Below are positions 35,135-43,678 of a stretch of DNA of 64,000 nucleotides, piece by piece. The position numbers and the translations under genes are program-made. Where the stretch lies: contig CAMHQC010000002.1 of the NCBI GenBank assembly GCA_946187325.1, positions 62,001-126,000 on the forward strand, in the 5' to 3' direction. This DNA is from an uncultured Clostridia bacterium (lineage in GTDB: Bacteria > Bacillota > Clostridia > Oscillospirales > Acutalibacteraceae). Under the pieces are notes generated by a model. That model worked only from the letters and a program-made list of their open reading frames with translations, had not been told where the DNA came from and did not search any database. Numbering within the stretch: the stretch's first letter is position 1; each line of letters starts with the position of its first letter.

Positions 35135-36955
35135 ATGAGTAAAAGAGAAAACTTGCGTAATGTCGCTATTATCGCTCACGTTGACCACGGTAAAACTACT
35201 TTAGTAGACCAGCTCTTAAAGCAGAGCGGTGTTTTCCGTGAGAATGAGGAAGTTAACGAGAGAGTTATGGACTCTAACGACCTCGAGCGCGAGCGCGGAA
35301 TAACTATTCTTTCTAAAAACACTGCCGTTATGTACAACGGCACTAAGATTAATATAGTAGATACCCCGGGACACGCCGACTTCGGCGGTGAGGTAGAGCG
35401 TATTCTTATGATGGTTGACGGCGTTGTGCTTTTAGTCGACGCGTTCGAGGGCTGTATGCCTCAGACTCGCTTTGTACTTAAAAAGGCGCTCGGCTTAGGT
35501 AAAAAGCCCTTAGTTGTGCTTAATAAAATTGACCGTCCGGGAGCTCGTCCCGAGGAAGTTGTCGACGAAGTTCTCGACTTGTTTATCGAGCTCGGCGCCG
35601 ACGAGGATCAGCTCGATTTCCCTGTAGTTTACGCTTCGGCTAAGGACGGATACGCTTCTGACGATCCGAGCGTAAAGGGCGAGGATATGACCCCGCTTTT
35701 CGACGCTATTATAAACGAAATTCCCGCTCCCGAGGGCGATCCCGACGGCGGATTACAGCTTCTCTTATCTAATATCGACTATGATAGGTTTATCGGTCGT
35801 ATCGGTGTAGGCAGAGTGGAGAGAGGTTCTGTTAAAAACGGCCAGCAGGCTGTACTGTGCCACAGCGACGGCACCACAACTAACGTAAAGGTAGCTAAGC
35901 TCTATCAGTTCGAGGGCTTAAAGCGTGTCGAAAGCGAGACCGCTGAGTACGGAGATATCGTTTGCGTAAGCGGTATAGGCGATATTAACATCGGCGAAAC
36001 CTTATGTGATCCCGAAAATATAGATCCTCTTCCGTTCGTAAAGATTGACGAGCCTACCGTTAGTATGAATTTTATCGTAAACAACTCGCCTTTCGCGGGA
36101 CAGGACGGTAAATACGTCACCTCCCGTAATATCCGCGACAGACTTTTTCGTGAGATTGAAACCAATATCGCTCTTAGAGTTGAGGAGACCGACTCAGCCG
36201 ATACGTTCAAGGTTAGCGGACGAGGCGAGCTTCATCTCTCGATTTTAATCGAAACTATGAGACGCGAGAATTACGAGTTTCAGGTATCGCGTCCGCAGGT
36301 TATCACTAAGACTATCGACGGCGTGCTTTGCGAGCCTATCGAGTATCTTATGATAGAAGTTCCGGATAACTACGTCGGTGCTGTAATGGAAAAGCTCGGC
36401 TCCCGTAAGGCTGAGCTGGTAAATATGGGTACGCGCGACAGCGGTGTAACTCATATCGAGTTCAAAATACCGTCGCGCGGACTTATGGGCTATCGTCCCG
36501 AATTCTTAACCGATACTAACGGTAACGGTATTATGAACCACGTTTTTGATTCCTACGAGCCGTATAAGGGCGAGATTATTACAAGGCATCAGGGCTCGCT
36601 CGTAGCTTTTGAAACAGGCGACAGCGTGGCTTACGGACTTTTCCAGGCACAAGACAGAGGACGTCTGTTTATAGGTCCCGGAGTTCCCGTTTACGAGGGT
36701 ATGATTGTCGGCGAATCTCCTAAGGCGGGGGATATCGTAGTTAACGTTTGTAAGAAAAAGCATATTACAAATACCCGTGCTTCAGGCTCCGACGACGCTC
36801 TAAAGCTTACTCCTCCTACAATTTTATCACTCGAGCAGTGCCTTGAGTTTATCGCCGATGATGAGCTTGTAGAGGTTACTCCGAACAATATTCGAATGAG
36901 AAAGACTATTTTATCGAAAGAACAGAGAATGAAAAAGCAGTTCAGAAAGAAGTAA
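35135..36955 (+). CDS. typA: Translational GTPase TypA/BipA
   Basis: A 606-residue ribosome-binding GTPase involved in 50S assembly and stress growth. G motifs: [10 protein letters not shown] (G1), the RGITI switch (G2), DTPGHADF (G3), [10 protein letters not shown] (G4). EF-G-like domains III and V follow, with the BipA-specific C-terminal domain ([20 protein letters not shown] end). The length is typical. It has its own promoter. The exonuclease gene starts 4 bp after the stop, so the two are probably co-transcribed. Confidence 0.97.
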   Translation: MSKRENLRNVAIIAHVDHGKTTLVDQLLKQSGVFRENEEVNERVMDSNDLERERGITILSKNTAVMYNGTKINIVDTPGHADFGGEVERILMMVDGVVLLVDAFEGCMPQTRFVLKKALGLGKKPLVVLNKIDRPGARPEEVVDEVLDLFIELGADEDQLDFPVVYASAKDGYASDDPSVKGEDMTPLFDAIINEIPAPEGDPDGGLQLLLSNIDYDRFIGRIGVGRVERGSVKNGQQAVLCHSDGTTTNVKVAKLYQFEGLKRVESETAEYGDIVCVSGIGDINIGETLCDPENIDPLPFVKIDEPTVSMNFIVNNSPFAGQDGKYVTSRNIRDRLFREIETNIALRVEETDSADTFKVSGRGELHLSILIETMRRENYEFQVSRPQVITKTIDGVLCEPIEYLMIEVPDNYVGAVMEKLGSRKAELVNMGTRDSGVTHIEFKIPSRGLMGYRPEFLTDTNGNGIMNHVFDSYEPYKGEIITRHQGSLVAFETGDSVAYGLFQAQDRGRLFIGPGVPVYEGMIVGESPKAGDIVVNVCKKKHITNTRASGSDDALKLTPPTILSLEQCLEFIADDELVEVTPNNIRMRKTILSKEQRMKKQFRKK

Positions 36956-36959
36956 ATTG

Positions 36960-37826
36960 ATGGATATAATTATTCTTGATTTAGAGTGGAACGGTTCCTA
37001 CAGCAAGAAGGTTCACCACTATGTTAATGAAATTATCGAAATAGGAGCGGTTAAGGTTAACGAGAATCTCGAGATTATCGACACTTTCTCTATGCTCGTG
37101 AAACCCGAAATCGGTAAAAAACTCAGCAGTCATATAGCTTCGTTAACGCATATCAGCAACGATGAGCTTTTCTCTAAAGGCTTGAGCTTTACATCGGCTA
37201 CCGATAAGTTCAGAGAGTTTTCCAGAGACAGCGTTATTTTAACCTGGGGTACTTCCGATATTTTAACCCTTATGGATAACTTTAATTATTATACGGGCGA
37301 CAGTGAAATCCCGTTTCTAAAGAGTTATTGTAATTTACAGGAATATTGCGAGTATATGCTCGACGTCCATAATCCCGCGGCGCAGCTCGGACTTTTAAAC
37401 TGTGCCGAAATGCTCGATATAAAAAGCGGCGAGGAGGAGCTTCACCGAGCCTTTACCGACGCTAAGTTAAGCTTAAAATGTCTTAAAAAGCTGTATGATA
37501 AAAAGAAGTTTATAAGCTATATCGCTGACGTTGACGACGAGTTCTACCGCAAAATTACGTTTAAAAACAAGCTTATTACCGATATAAATAATCCGCTTAT
37601 TGACAAATCCCAGCTCTACTTTATCTGCGATGATTGCGGAATCAGGGTAGAACAGCTAACTCACTTTAAGGTCAAGAATAAAAACTTCGTAGCTAAGTTC
37701 CGTTGTCCTAAATGCCGTAAGATATTTAACGGTAAAATCGCTATGCGGCTTAAATACGACGGCGTTACAATAAAAAAACGAACCTTTATTAATGAACCAC
37801 CTCAGATTCCTGATGATGACGATTAA
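36960..37826 (+). CDS. DnaQ-like 3'-5' exonuclease with C-terminal zinc ribbon
   Basis: A 288-residue protein whose N-terminal 180 residues form a DEDDh exonuclease: ILDLEWNG (Exo I, D and E), TWGTSDILTLMDN (Exo II Asp region) and LHRAFTDAKLSLKCL (Exo III, H and D). The C-terminal part has two CxxC pairs (FICDDCG and RCPKCRK), a likely zinc ribbon not found in the polymerase epsilon subunit. It may process RNA or single-stranded nucleic acid. The exact substrate is not evident. It lies 4 bp behind typA and ends at a strong terminator. The ATG at 36960 is preferred to a TTG three bases earlier. Confidence 0.85.
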   Translation: MDIIILDLEWNGSYSKKVHHYVNEIIEIGAVKVNENLEIIDTFSMLVKPEIGKKLSSHIASLTHISNDELFSKGLSFTSATDKFREFSRDSVILTWGTSDILTLMDNFNYYTGDSEIPFLKSYCNLQEYCEYMLDVHNPAAQLGLLNCAEMLDIKSGEEELHRAFTDAKLSLKCLKKLYDKKKFISYIADVDDEFYRKITFKNKLITDINNPLIDKSQLYFICDDCGIRVEQLTHFKVKNKNFVAKFRCPKCRKIFNGKIAMRLKYDGVTIKKRTFINEPPQIPDDDD

Positions 37827-37832
37827 CTTACG

Positions 37833-37867
37833 GAGCCTGCTCAACATTTTGGGCAGGCTCTGTTTTT
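37833..37867 (+). terminator. Terminator of typA-exonuclease transcript
   Basis: GAGCCTGCTCAA (37833-37844) and TTGGGCAGGCTC (37849-37860) pair over 12 bp with one T-G, followed by TGTTTTT. Confidence 0.88.
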
Positions 37868-38002
37868 GCTCTATAGGAAACTACTTAAAACTTGTATAAA
37901 TATTCCGGCATAACAGTGTTAAGGAAAAGAACATCTTACCTGACTCCTATAGAGCTAAAATTTTTATTTTGTGCGCCAGGCAGCACGCTGCGCGCGTTTT
38001 TT
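37868..38002 (+). ncRNA. Candidate structured small RNA
   Basis: GCTCTATAGGA (37868-37878) and TCCTATAGAGC (37945-37955) form a perfect 11-bp closing stem. Inside, CTTAAAAC (37884-37891) and GTGTTAAG (37916-37923) can pair with one mismatch. A second hairpin GCGC-GCAGC-AC-GCTGC-GCGC ends in six Ts (37997-38002) like an intrinsic terminator. No ORF longer than about 20 codons was seen. No known RNA family is recognised, the promoter is not evident, and either strand could be used. Confidence 0.4.
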
Positions 38003-38013
38003 ACATTTTTGAC

Positions 38014-38041
38014 CGCAAAGTCCTGACAATTGGACTTTGCG
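38014..38041. repeat. Perfect 10-bp hairpin upstream of SOS-like promoter
   Basis: CGCAAAGTCC (38014-38023) and GGACTTTGCG (38032-38041) pair around an 8-nt loop. There is no T-run. It may be an end of the preceding RNA or an operator. Confidence 0.5.
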
Positions 38042-38048
38042 TAAAAAT

Positions 38049-38099
38049 CGAACAAATATTCGTATTTTTCTTGAAATAGAACAAAAGTTCTGCTATAAT
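38049..38099 (+). promoter_or_regulatory. Sigma-A promoter with two LexA-like boxes
   Basis: TTGAAA (38071-38076), a 17-bp spacer and TATAAT (38094-38099) form a strong promoter. Its spacer holds AGAACAAAAGTTCT (38078-38091), a perfect palindrome with the SOS core GAAC-N4-GTTC. A second, imperfect box CGAACAAATATTCG lies upstream (38049-38062). LexA bound at the first site would block RNA polymerase. Confidence 0.65.
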
Positions 38100-38167
38100 A
38101 TTATTACAAGGTTATAGCCCCGATAATCTTGTACGTGGAATAATAACTTATAGCGAAAGGAACTTAT

Positions 38168-38383
38168 ATGAATTACATCGAATGGGCGGAAGAATACATA
38201 AACGACGCCGAAAAAATCAAGAAGGTTATCGATAAATACTATAAACTTCTTAAAGACGGCGAAACGACGAACGAAGAAAACATAAACTCTGTTATAGCCT
38301 CGTACAGATATATCTATTACGACCTGATCAATACCGCGAAAATGCTCAAAGCGCGGGCTAAGGAGAATGCCGATGCGGCATAG
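38168..38383 (+). CDS. Small helical protein, first gene of SOS-like operon
   Basis: A 71-residue soluble, charged and strongly helical protein of no family I recognise. It is rich in Glu, Lys, Asp and Tyr (WAEEYINDAEKIKKVIDKYYKLL) and could form a helical hairpin. GAAAGGAAC precedes the ATG by a good distance. Its stop overlaps the start of the next gene, so the two are translationally coupled and may form a complex, for instance a helical partner of the sigma-4-like protein. Control by the upstream LexA-like promoter is inferred. Confidence 0.65.
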   Translation: MNYIEWAEEYINDAEKIKKVIDKYYKLLKDGETTNEENINSVIASYRYIYYDLINTAKMLKARAKENADAA

Positions 38384-38666
38384 TAAGGTATCATTAAACA
38401 CTTCGATTAGGCATACTCTGCCGTATTACGATTTCGATTATCGTGAAACTAACTCAAGCGAAGTGTCTAAGATGAAAAATGTACTAAAACTCGCTATGTT
38501 AAACGAGCTTACCGAACGCCAGAGATATTGTATCAGTGAGTATTATCTTAAAGGGAGGAAGATGAAAGCTATAGCTCAGGACTTAAATATTAATCCTTCG
38601 ACCGTCACGCGTCATATAAAAAACGCTTTAAAAAATTTAAAACGAATAGCCGACTGTTATTCGTAA
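38373..38666 (+). CDS. Sigma-70 region-4-like helix-turn-helix protein
   Basis: A 97-residue protein. The C-terminal half (about residues 45-95) resembles sigma region 4: LTERQRYCISEYYLKGRKMKAIAQDLNINPSTVTRHIKNALKNL, with a clear helix-turn-helix over IAQDLNINPSTVTRHI. There is no region 2, so it is not a full sigma factor. Similar short proteins occur in phages and conjugative elements as late-gene activators, but no mobile genes surround this one. The ATG at 38373 is 7 bp from AGGAG. An in-frame ATG at 38367 is only 1 bp from it. It overlaps the 71-residue gene by 11 bp and ends at a terminator. Confidence 0.75.
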   Translation: MRHSKVSLNTSIRHTLPYYDFDYRETNSSEVSKMKNVLKLAMLNELTERQRYCISEYYLKGRKMKAIAQDLNINPSTVTRHIKNALKNLKRIADCYS

Positions 38667-38669
38667 GTA

Positions 38670-38700
38670 AAAGGAGCTGACTCAGTGAGCCGGCTCCTTT
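38670..38700 (+). terminator. Terminator-like hairpin after sigma-4-like gene
   Basis: AAAGGAGC (38670-38677) pairs with GCTCCTTT (38693-38700). The inner arms also pair with one wobble and one mismatch. The 3' T-run is only three bases outside the stem. Confidence 0.7.
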
Positions 38701-38727
38701 AGTTGTAAGTGATAAGTTGTAATTCAA

Positions 38728-38934
38728 TTATATCTCAAAATCTTCCTTGCTGAAGCTCATCAGCTCAGCTTCACCCTTAGGCGTTCTTAAAGTCGGGTTA
38801 TAGATGAACTTTCGGCATTTTCCGTTTTTTATCTCTTTTTTAGCGGAGCAGAAAAACTCGTCACCGCTTTTATCGTATCTGTCGCAGTATTCGCAGTCGG
38901 GTTCTATATTATTTCCGAATAATTTTTTTGACAT
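38728..38934 (-). CDS. Small Cys-rich (putative metal-binding) protein
   Basis: A 68-residue cytoplasmic protein with a Cys pattern C-x2-C-x11-C-x10-C (CEYCDR, FFCSAKK, GKCRKF), likely one zinc site, followed by YNPTLRTPKGEAEL. I know of no function. The ATG at 38934 follows AAGGTG. A GTG at 38943 belongs to that site. It is convergent with the sigma-4-like operon and divergent from pgeF, and probably monocistronic. Confidence 0.65.
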   Translation of the reverse strand: MSKKLFGNNIEPDCEYCDRYDKSGDEFFCSAKKEIKNGKCRKFIYNPTLRTPKGEAELMSFSKEDFEI

Positions 38935-39008
38935 TATTTTCACCTTGTTTTCACGTTAATGAATTATAATAATTATGTTAATAATATTTTATCATATTAA
39001 ATTGTAAC

Positions 39009-39037
39009 TTGCAAGTTCTTTTAATTTGGTATAAAAT
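39009..39037 (+). promoter_or_regulatory. Sigma-A promoter for pgeF
   Basis: TTGCAA (39009-39014), a 17-bp spacer and TAAAAT (39032-39037). The predicted transcript start near 39044 rules out the upstream TTG/GTG start codons. Confidence 0.6.
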
Positions 39038-39074
39038 GTAATTGGTGATATTTTTGATTTTTAACAGCAAGGTA

Positions 39075-39887
39075 ATGAATCTTAACAATAAAGATACCGT
39101 TCCGTATCTTTCATATAAACGATTAGAAGAAATTGATTTTATAAAACACGGCTTTTCAACACGTCTCGGCGGAGTAAGCGAGGGAATATTTTCCACTATG
39201 AATTTAGCCTTTAACCGCGGTGATAATAAAGACGCTGTTGTGGAAAACTATCATAGAATTTGTGACAGTATCGGGCTCGATTTTGATACCTTAGTTGCTT
39301 CAGCTCAGGATCATAACACTTTTGTGAGAGTTGTAAATTCCGAAAACCGAGGTGTCGGTATTACTAAACCGCGCGATATTCAGAGCGTTGACGCGCTCGT
39401 TACCGCCGAAAAGGATGTAACTTTGGTTACTTATTACGCCGATTGTACGCCTCTGTTTTTTGTAGATACCAAAAACAAGGTTATAGCCTTAGCTCACGCG
39501 GGCTGGCGCGGAACTGTCGGTCGTATCGGCGAAAAGGTTATTAAAACTATGACCGATAACTTCTCCGTTAACCCCGAGGATGTTGTTTGCGCCGTAGGTC
39601 CGGCGATTTCTAAATGCTGTTACGAAGTTGACGAAGCCTGCGCCAAGCAGTTCTATGACCTTAATGATTTAGATAATTCTAAATTTATATTTCCGAAAGA
39701 GAATAATAAATTTATGATTGATTTATTGGAAACGAATAAACAGATATTAATTCGCGCGGGAGTAGACGAGAGCAATATTACCGTAAGCGACGTTTGTACT
39801 AAATGTAACAGCGAACTTTTATGGTCGCACAGAGCGACAGGCGGCGAGCGCGGTACTATGTGCGCGATGATGTGTATAAAAGAGTAA
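39075..39887 (+). CDS. pgeF: Peptidoglycan editing factor PgeF / YfiH-family purine nucleoside hydrolase-phosphorylase
   Basis: A 270-residue protein of the multicopper-polyphenol-oxidase-like (YfiH/LACC1) family. The catalytic zinc ligands are visible: His in AQDHNTFV, Cys in YYADCTPLFF and His in LAHAGWRGTV. SHRATGGERGTMCA closes the domain. The family has been assigned both peptidoglycan fidelity and adenosine/purine nucleoside activities. Sequence alone cannot choose. The ATG at 39075 is preferred because codons at 39042-39045 coincide with the predicted transcription start. The beta-helix gene follows 9 bp later. Confidence 0.88.
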   Translation: MNLNNKDTVPYLSYKRLEEIDFIKHGFSTRLGGVSEGIFSTMNLAFNRGDNKDAVVENYHRICDSIGLDFDTLVASAQDHNTFVRVVNSENRGVGITKPRDIQSVDALVTAEKDVTLVTYYADCTPLFFVDTKNKVIALAHAGWRGTVGRIGEKVIKTMTDNFSVNPEDVVCAVGPAISKCCYEVDEACAKQFYDLNDLDNSKFIFPKENNKFMIDLLETNKQILIRAGVDESNITVSDVCTKCNSELLWSHRATGGERGTMCAMMCIKE

Positions 39888-39896
39888 AGGATTTTT

Positions 39897-42353
39897 ATGA
39901 ATAGGAGAATACTTAAATTTATCTCATTTTTTATTATAATACTGTATGTTGTAAGTATGTTTACAATATCCGTATCCAACGCGGTAACCTATACTAATTC
40001 CAAGGGTACCGTTAAGGTTGTCTGCGGAAAATACAGAAAGAAATTTAAAGCTAAAAAATACGGCAGGAATTTTTCACGAGCCCTAAACGAAGCGTTAAAT
40101 ACCGCCCGTAAGAAAGCGAGCGCTTCTAAGCCCGCTGTAGTAAGTGTGTCTAAGGGCAACTATAAGCTCGACCGTACAATTAAAATCTACAGCAATACTA
40201 CCTTAAAGGCTGAGGGCTGCGTCTTTAAGTATTACGGCAATCTGCTTCGTAACGGCTACAGCGGCGGAGCGTCGGGCGTTTCGGGATATAACGGTTCCTC
40301 CAATATCACGATTGACGGCGGAACATGGGACGCGGCGGTTCCGTATTCTCAGGCGGGTACTGCTAATTGGCGTATCCAACATTCTACCTTGAGATTCGGA
40401 CATTGTAAGAATATTACTATTAAAAACTGTACCTTTAAGAATAATTATAACTGCCACGATATCGAGTTCGGCGGAGTTGATAACGGTAAGATTACCAAGT
40501 GTAATTTCTATAACGACAAGGGCGTTAATATCTTTAAGAACGACGGCGGCAGAGAAGCTATCCAGCTTGACGTAAATACTTCGGAAGCTATGCCCGAGTT
40601 TAGCAAGTACGACAATACTCCGACTAAAAATATAACTCTGAGCTACTGTAACTTTAAAAATAAATTCCGGGCTATCGGAAGCCACCACGCCGTTTTAGGC
40701 AATCCATTCGACAATATTAAGGTTCATCATAACTACTTCAGAAATATCGGCGGTATCACGGTTTACGGCGTGTACTGGACTAACTCTAAGATTTACAGCA
40801 ACACTATGGACTACGTAGGTTTGGGAGTCGATATGAGAACTATGACTACGGGCAGCGGTTATAACTTTTATAATAACAAAAACCTTACCTGTAAAAAGTG
40901 CGATAAAATCGTCAAGGATTCAAAAACCTATATCTATGATAATAAAATAACTCTCAGAAAAAAGAATAATACCTACGCGCGCGCCTGCGGTATCAGGGTA
41001 ATGGGCGACTATTACGCCAAGAACGATAAGAAAACAGGCGTTAAAGCGGGTACTTATAAGGTTTATAATGTAAACGTAGGTCTTAACGCCAATAATACAA
41101 GCAAGCCGAATATTATTAAGGGCAACGTTGCCGTGGGCGTCCAGCTCAACTACGCGGTTGATTCCAATATCTGTAACAACGAGATTAACGCTGACGGCTC
41201 GGTTTCCGAAACCTCTAACGGTATCGAGGTTAAGGGCTGCGAAAACGTTAATGTGTCGATGAATACCGTTAAAAACGGTAAGCTCGACGCGGCTCGCGGA
41301 ATCTATCTCACTCCGACAGCCGCGGGCTTCGGCAACGATAAAATTACCGTCACGGGCAATACCGCTAAAAGCTTCAAAAGCTCGGGAATTTATATGTATT
41401 CGTCCGATAATACTTCGGTAAAAAACAATACCGTGTCTAACGGCGACGATATGGGTATCTCGGTTCGAACTTCCGATAATAATATCGTCGAAAATAATAC
41501 GATAACCAATTCTAAACTATCGGCTGTAGCGGTATATTCCTCAAGTAACAATAATACCGTTAAGGATAATCAGATAACGTCATCCTGCGGTACAGGCGTT
41601 AAGCTGAAACAAGCCGTCGGCACAAATGTCGAGGGTAACGATATAACCGACAGCGGAGAGTACGGAGCTTTAATCCGCGAGAGCATTGATACTCAGTTTA
41701 TCGAGAATAACATCGATAACGCCGAGTCCTACGGAGTGCGTATTAACTACGGTTCCAACAACACCACTCTTTACAATAACAGTATCTATTCGCCTAAAGC
41801 CGAGTGCGTTTACTTAAACGGCGCTAACGATACTACTAAAGAAGTCGAAAAGTCGCTTGAGGTAACAAACAACTATCTCAACACCGCCGAAGATAAAGCA
41901 GCGGTTGTCGTTACTCAGGATAATATCGCCGCCAGAATATACTCAAATTTCCGCAACGACGGTAAGGATATATTCTATTCGTTTAAGGGCGACGGTGAAA
42001 AGAAATTCTCGAATGTTTACGATACAATCGAGGTTGACGATTTAACCCTTAAAAAATTCGAGGGCTATAATATGCTTAGCTGGAATTTCCTCGGAAGCGG
42101 GATTTACTACCGCGTATATAGGGAAGACGAAACAGGTACAAGTCTAATCTCTGATACGCCCGAGCATTTCTGTATGGATAACGACTTGTTCAGAAAAGAA
42201 GAACCTGCCGAAACCGAAAGCACTTCTCCCGATAAAGACGCCGTTTCCGAAAGGCTCAATATTTTATCTTACTCGGTATCGCCTTATAAAGCGTTCTCGA
42301 ACGTTAAATATTTAGGCGAGGCGATTTCGGTAAAAACCGAGCCTCAGCAGTAA
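39897..42353 (+). CDS. Secreted right-handed parallel beta-helix protein
   Basis: An 818-residue protein with a signal peptide (residues 1-29) and a long run of parallel beta-helix coils from about residue 130 to 700, recognisable from repeated Asn/Asp-rich short strands such as KNITIKNCTFKNN, NVSMNTVKNGK and SDNTSVKNNTVSNG. The early coils resemble pectate-lyase or polysaccharide-lyase folds, the late ones the NosD/CASH type. A small all-beta C-terminal region (about 710-760) precedes a Glu/Ser/Thr-rich end. There is no dockerin, LPXTG motif or terminal membrane helix, so the attachment mode is unknown. A glycan substrate is likely but unproved. It lies 9 bp behind pgeF. Confidence 0.8.
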   Translation: MNRRILKFISFFIIILYVVSMFTISVSNAVTYTNSKGTVKVVCGKYRKKFKAKKYGRNFSRALNEALNTARKKASASKPAVVSVSKGNYKLDRTIKIYSNTTLKAEGCVFKYYGNLLRNGYSGGASGVSGYNGSSNITIDGGTWDAAVPYSQAGTANWRIQHSTLRFGHCKNITIKNCTFKNNYNCHDIEFGGVDNGKITKCNFYNDKGVNIFKNDGGREAIQLDVNTSEAMPEFSKYDNTPTKNITLSYCNFKNKFRAIGSHHAVLGNPFDNIKVHHNYFRNIGGITVYGVYWTNSKIYSNTMDYVGLGVDMRTMTTGSGYNFYNNKNLTCKKCDKIVKDSKTYIYDNKITLRKKNNTYARACGIRVMGDYYAKNDKKTGVKAGTYKVYNVNVGLNANNTSKPNIIKGNVAVGVQLNYAVDSNICNNEINADGSVSETSNGIEVKGCENVNVSMNTVKNGKLDAARGIYLTPTAAGFGNDKITVTGNTAKSFKSSGIYMYSSDNTSVKNNTVSNGDDMGISVRTSDNNIVENNTITNSKLSAVAVYSSSNNNTVKDNQITSSCGTGVKLKQAVGTNVEGNDITDSGEYGALIRESIDTQFIENNIDNAESYGVRINYGSNNTTLYNNSIYSPKAECVYLNGANDTTKEVEKSLEVTNNYLNTAEDKAAVVVTQDNIAARIYSNFRNDGKDIFYSFKGDGEKKFSNVYDTIEVDDLTLKKFEGYNMLSWNFLGSGIYYRVYREDETGTSLISDTPEHFCMDNDLFRKEEPAETESTSPDKDAVSERLNILSYSVSPYKAFSNVKYLGEAISVKTEPQQ

Positions 42354-42370
42354 TTTAATACCATAGAACA

Positions 42371-42397
42371 GGGCAGCTCAAATGAGCTGCCCTTGTT
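42371..42397. terminator. Bidirectional hairpin between beta-helix and pseudouridine synthase genes
   Basis: GGGCAGCTCA (42371-42380) and TGAGCTGCCC (42383-42392) form a perfect stem flanked by AACA and TTGTT, suited to end both convergent transcripts. Confidence 0.75.
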
Positions 42398-42410
42398 GTC
42401 GTGTATGATT

Positions 42411-43352
42411 CTAAATAAAATTAACCTTGTCTACCTTAAACTCCTTACCGTTTAGATAATTTAAAATTCCCGCGTCCGATTTAAAGTTGAACCTGAGCTT
42501 ATACGCGTAAAGCGCCTGATACTTACCCGATTTAATAAAGTTCTTTTTATTTTTACCGTATTTTGTATCATTAACGAGCGGGTGTCCGATAAACGCCATA
42601 TGAGCTCTTATCTGGTGGGTTCTGCCTGTATGCAGATGAATTTCCGCAAGCGAGGTGTTTTTATCCGAGCTTAAAATCTTGTACTCGGTAATGATTTTTT
42701 TTGAGTTTTCGACAGGTTTTTTAAACACCTTCACGGTATTTGTGCTGTTGTTTTTAATTAGGTAATCTTCTAAAATTCCGCTGTCGTATTTAGGCTTACC
42801 GCATAGCTTACACAGGTAGTATTTCTCAATCTCTCTCGTACGCATTTTTTCGTTGAGTATCCTCAGCGCCTGAGCGTTTTTAGCCGCTATGACTATTCCG
42901 CCTGTATTTCTGTCGATTCGGTTAACTAAAGCGGGGGAGAATGAGCTTTCTTTTTCGGGATTATATTCGCCTTTTTTGTACAGGTAGTGCTGAACCCTCA
43001 TAACTAAGCTGTCGAAGTGATAGCTTTTGTCCTGATGCACCAAAACGCCCTGCTTTTTGTCTATGAGCAGGATGTTTTCGTCCTCATAAACGATACTGAG
43101 CTTATCAGGAGCCTTTAAAAACTCGTAGCTTTTTTCGGGATTATCCTCAAAAAATTCGTCCTTAATATATAGCGTAAGAATATCGCCGGCTTTAATGAAG
43201 TCGGCTTTATCGCATTTTTTACCGTTGAGCTTTATGTATTTAGTTCTTATGTACTTGTACATTAGCGACTTCGGCATCGTCTTAAATCTTTTGCTTAAAA
43301 ATTTATCAAGCCTCTGACCGCCGTCGTTTTCTTTAATCTCTATAGTTCTCAT
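42411..43352 (-). CDS. RluA-family pseudouridine synthase with S4 domain
   Basis: A 313-residue enzyme that isomerises uridines in rRNA or tRNA. It has an N-terminal S4 RNA-binding domain (GQRLDKFLSKRFKTMPKSLMYKYI...LNGKK, residues 12-60), the RluA catalytic motif LVNRIDRNTGG with the nucleophilic Asp (about 165), and HTGRTHQIRAHMAFIGHPLVND near the C-terminus. Most relatives have HRLD. The Asn in NRID is a common variant in this clade. RluC/RluD-type specificity cannot be assigned. It is convergent with the beta-helix gene. Confidence 0.9.
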   Translation of the reverse strand: MRTIEIKENDGGQRLDKFLSKRFKTMPKSLMYKYIRTKYIKLNGKKCDKADFIKAGDILTLYIKDEFFEDNPEKSYEFLKAPDKLSIVYEDENILLIDKKQGVLVHQDKSYHFDSLVMRVQHYLYKKGEYNPEKESSFSPALVNRIDRNTGGIVIAAKNAQALRILNEKMRTREIEKYYLCKLCGKPKYDSGILEDYLIKNNSTNTVKVFKKPVENSKKIITEYKILSSDKNTSLAEIHLHTGRTHQIRAHMAFIGHPLVNDTKYGKNKKNFIKSGKYQALYAYKLRFNFKSDAGILNYLNGKEFKVDKVNFI

Positions 43353-43521
43353 ATCGTTATTATATTATTTATACAGAAAAAATGCAAGAAATATAGTTAT
43401 AGATTCGCCGTTAAATATAAAAACATTCAATATCGCGTTATTCCGAGTGAATCGTAAGCTTTATATCGGAAAATTTGTAACAAATGTAATTTAAGTTAAT
43501 ATACTGCTAAAGGGTGATTAA

Positions 43522-43665
43522 ATGAAAACGTACAGAAGCCAGATTTTCTCGACATTAAGCTTCGGCTTAGGGTTGCTCGTCGCGACTGTTTTGCCGACTA
43601 AATGGGTGCTTATAATTTCTTTAATCGCCACGGTATTTTTAGCTTGGAGTATCTGCAAGCGTTAA
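43522..43665 (+). CDS. 47-residue membrane peptide upstream of spoVM
   Basis: A short ORF of 47 codons (MKTYRSQIFSTLSFGLG...CKR) after AAAGGGTGAT. A hydrophobic stretch (about residues 11-43) with a Pro-Thr-Lys break suggests one or two membrane helices, with a basic N-terminus and a basic Cys-Lys-Arg end. It lies 13 bp before spoVM in the same direction, so it is likely part of the same sporulation transcript. I do not recognise the family. Confidence 0.7.
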   Translation: MKTYRSQIFSTLSFGLGLLVATVLPTKWVLIISLIATVFLAWSICKR

Positions 43666-43678
43666 TCTGGAGGTAGTT

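Noticed and set aside
37884-37934. 17-codon reading frame on the minus strand inside the candidate small RNA
   Set aside because: Too short, with no strong ribosome binding site or recognisable family. The inverted-repeat structure explains the region better.
39042-39074. Upstream TTG/GTG starts for pgeF
   Set aside because: They coincide with the predicted transcript start, leaving no ribosome binding site.
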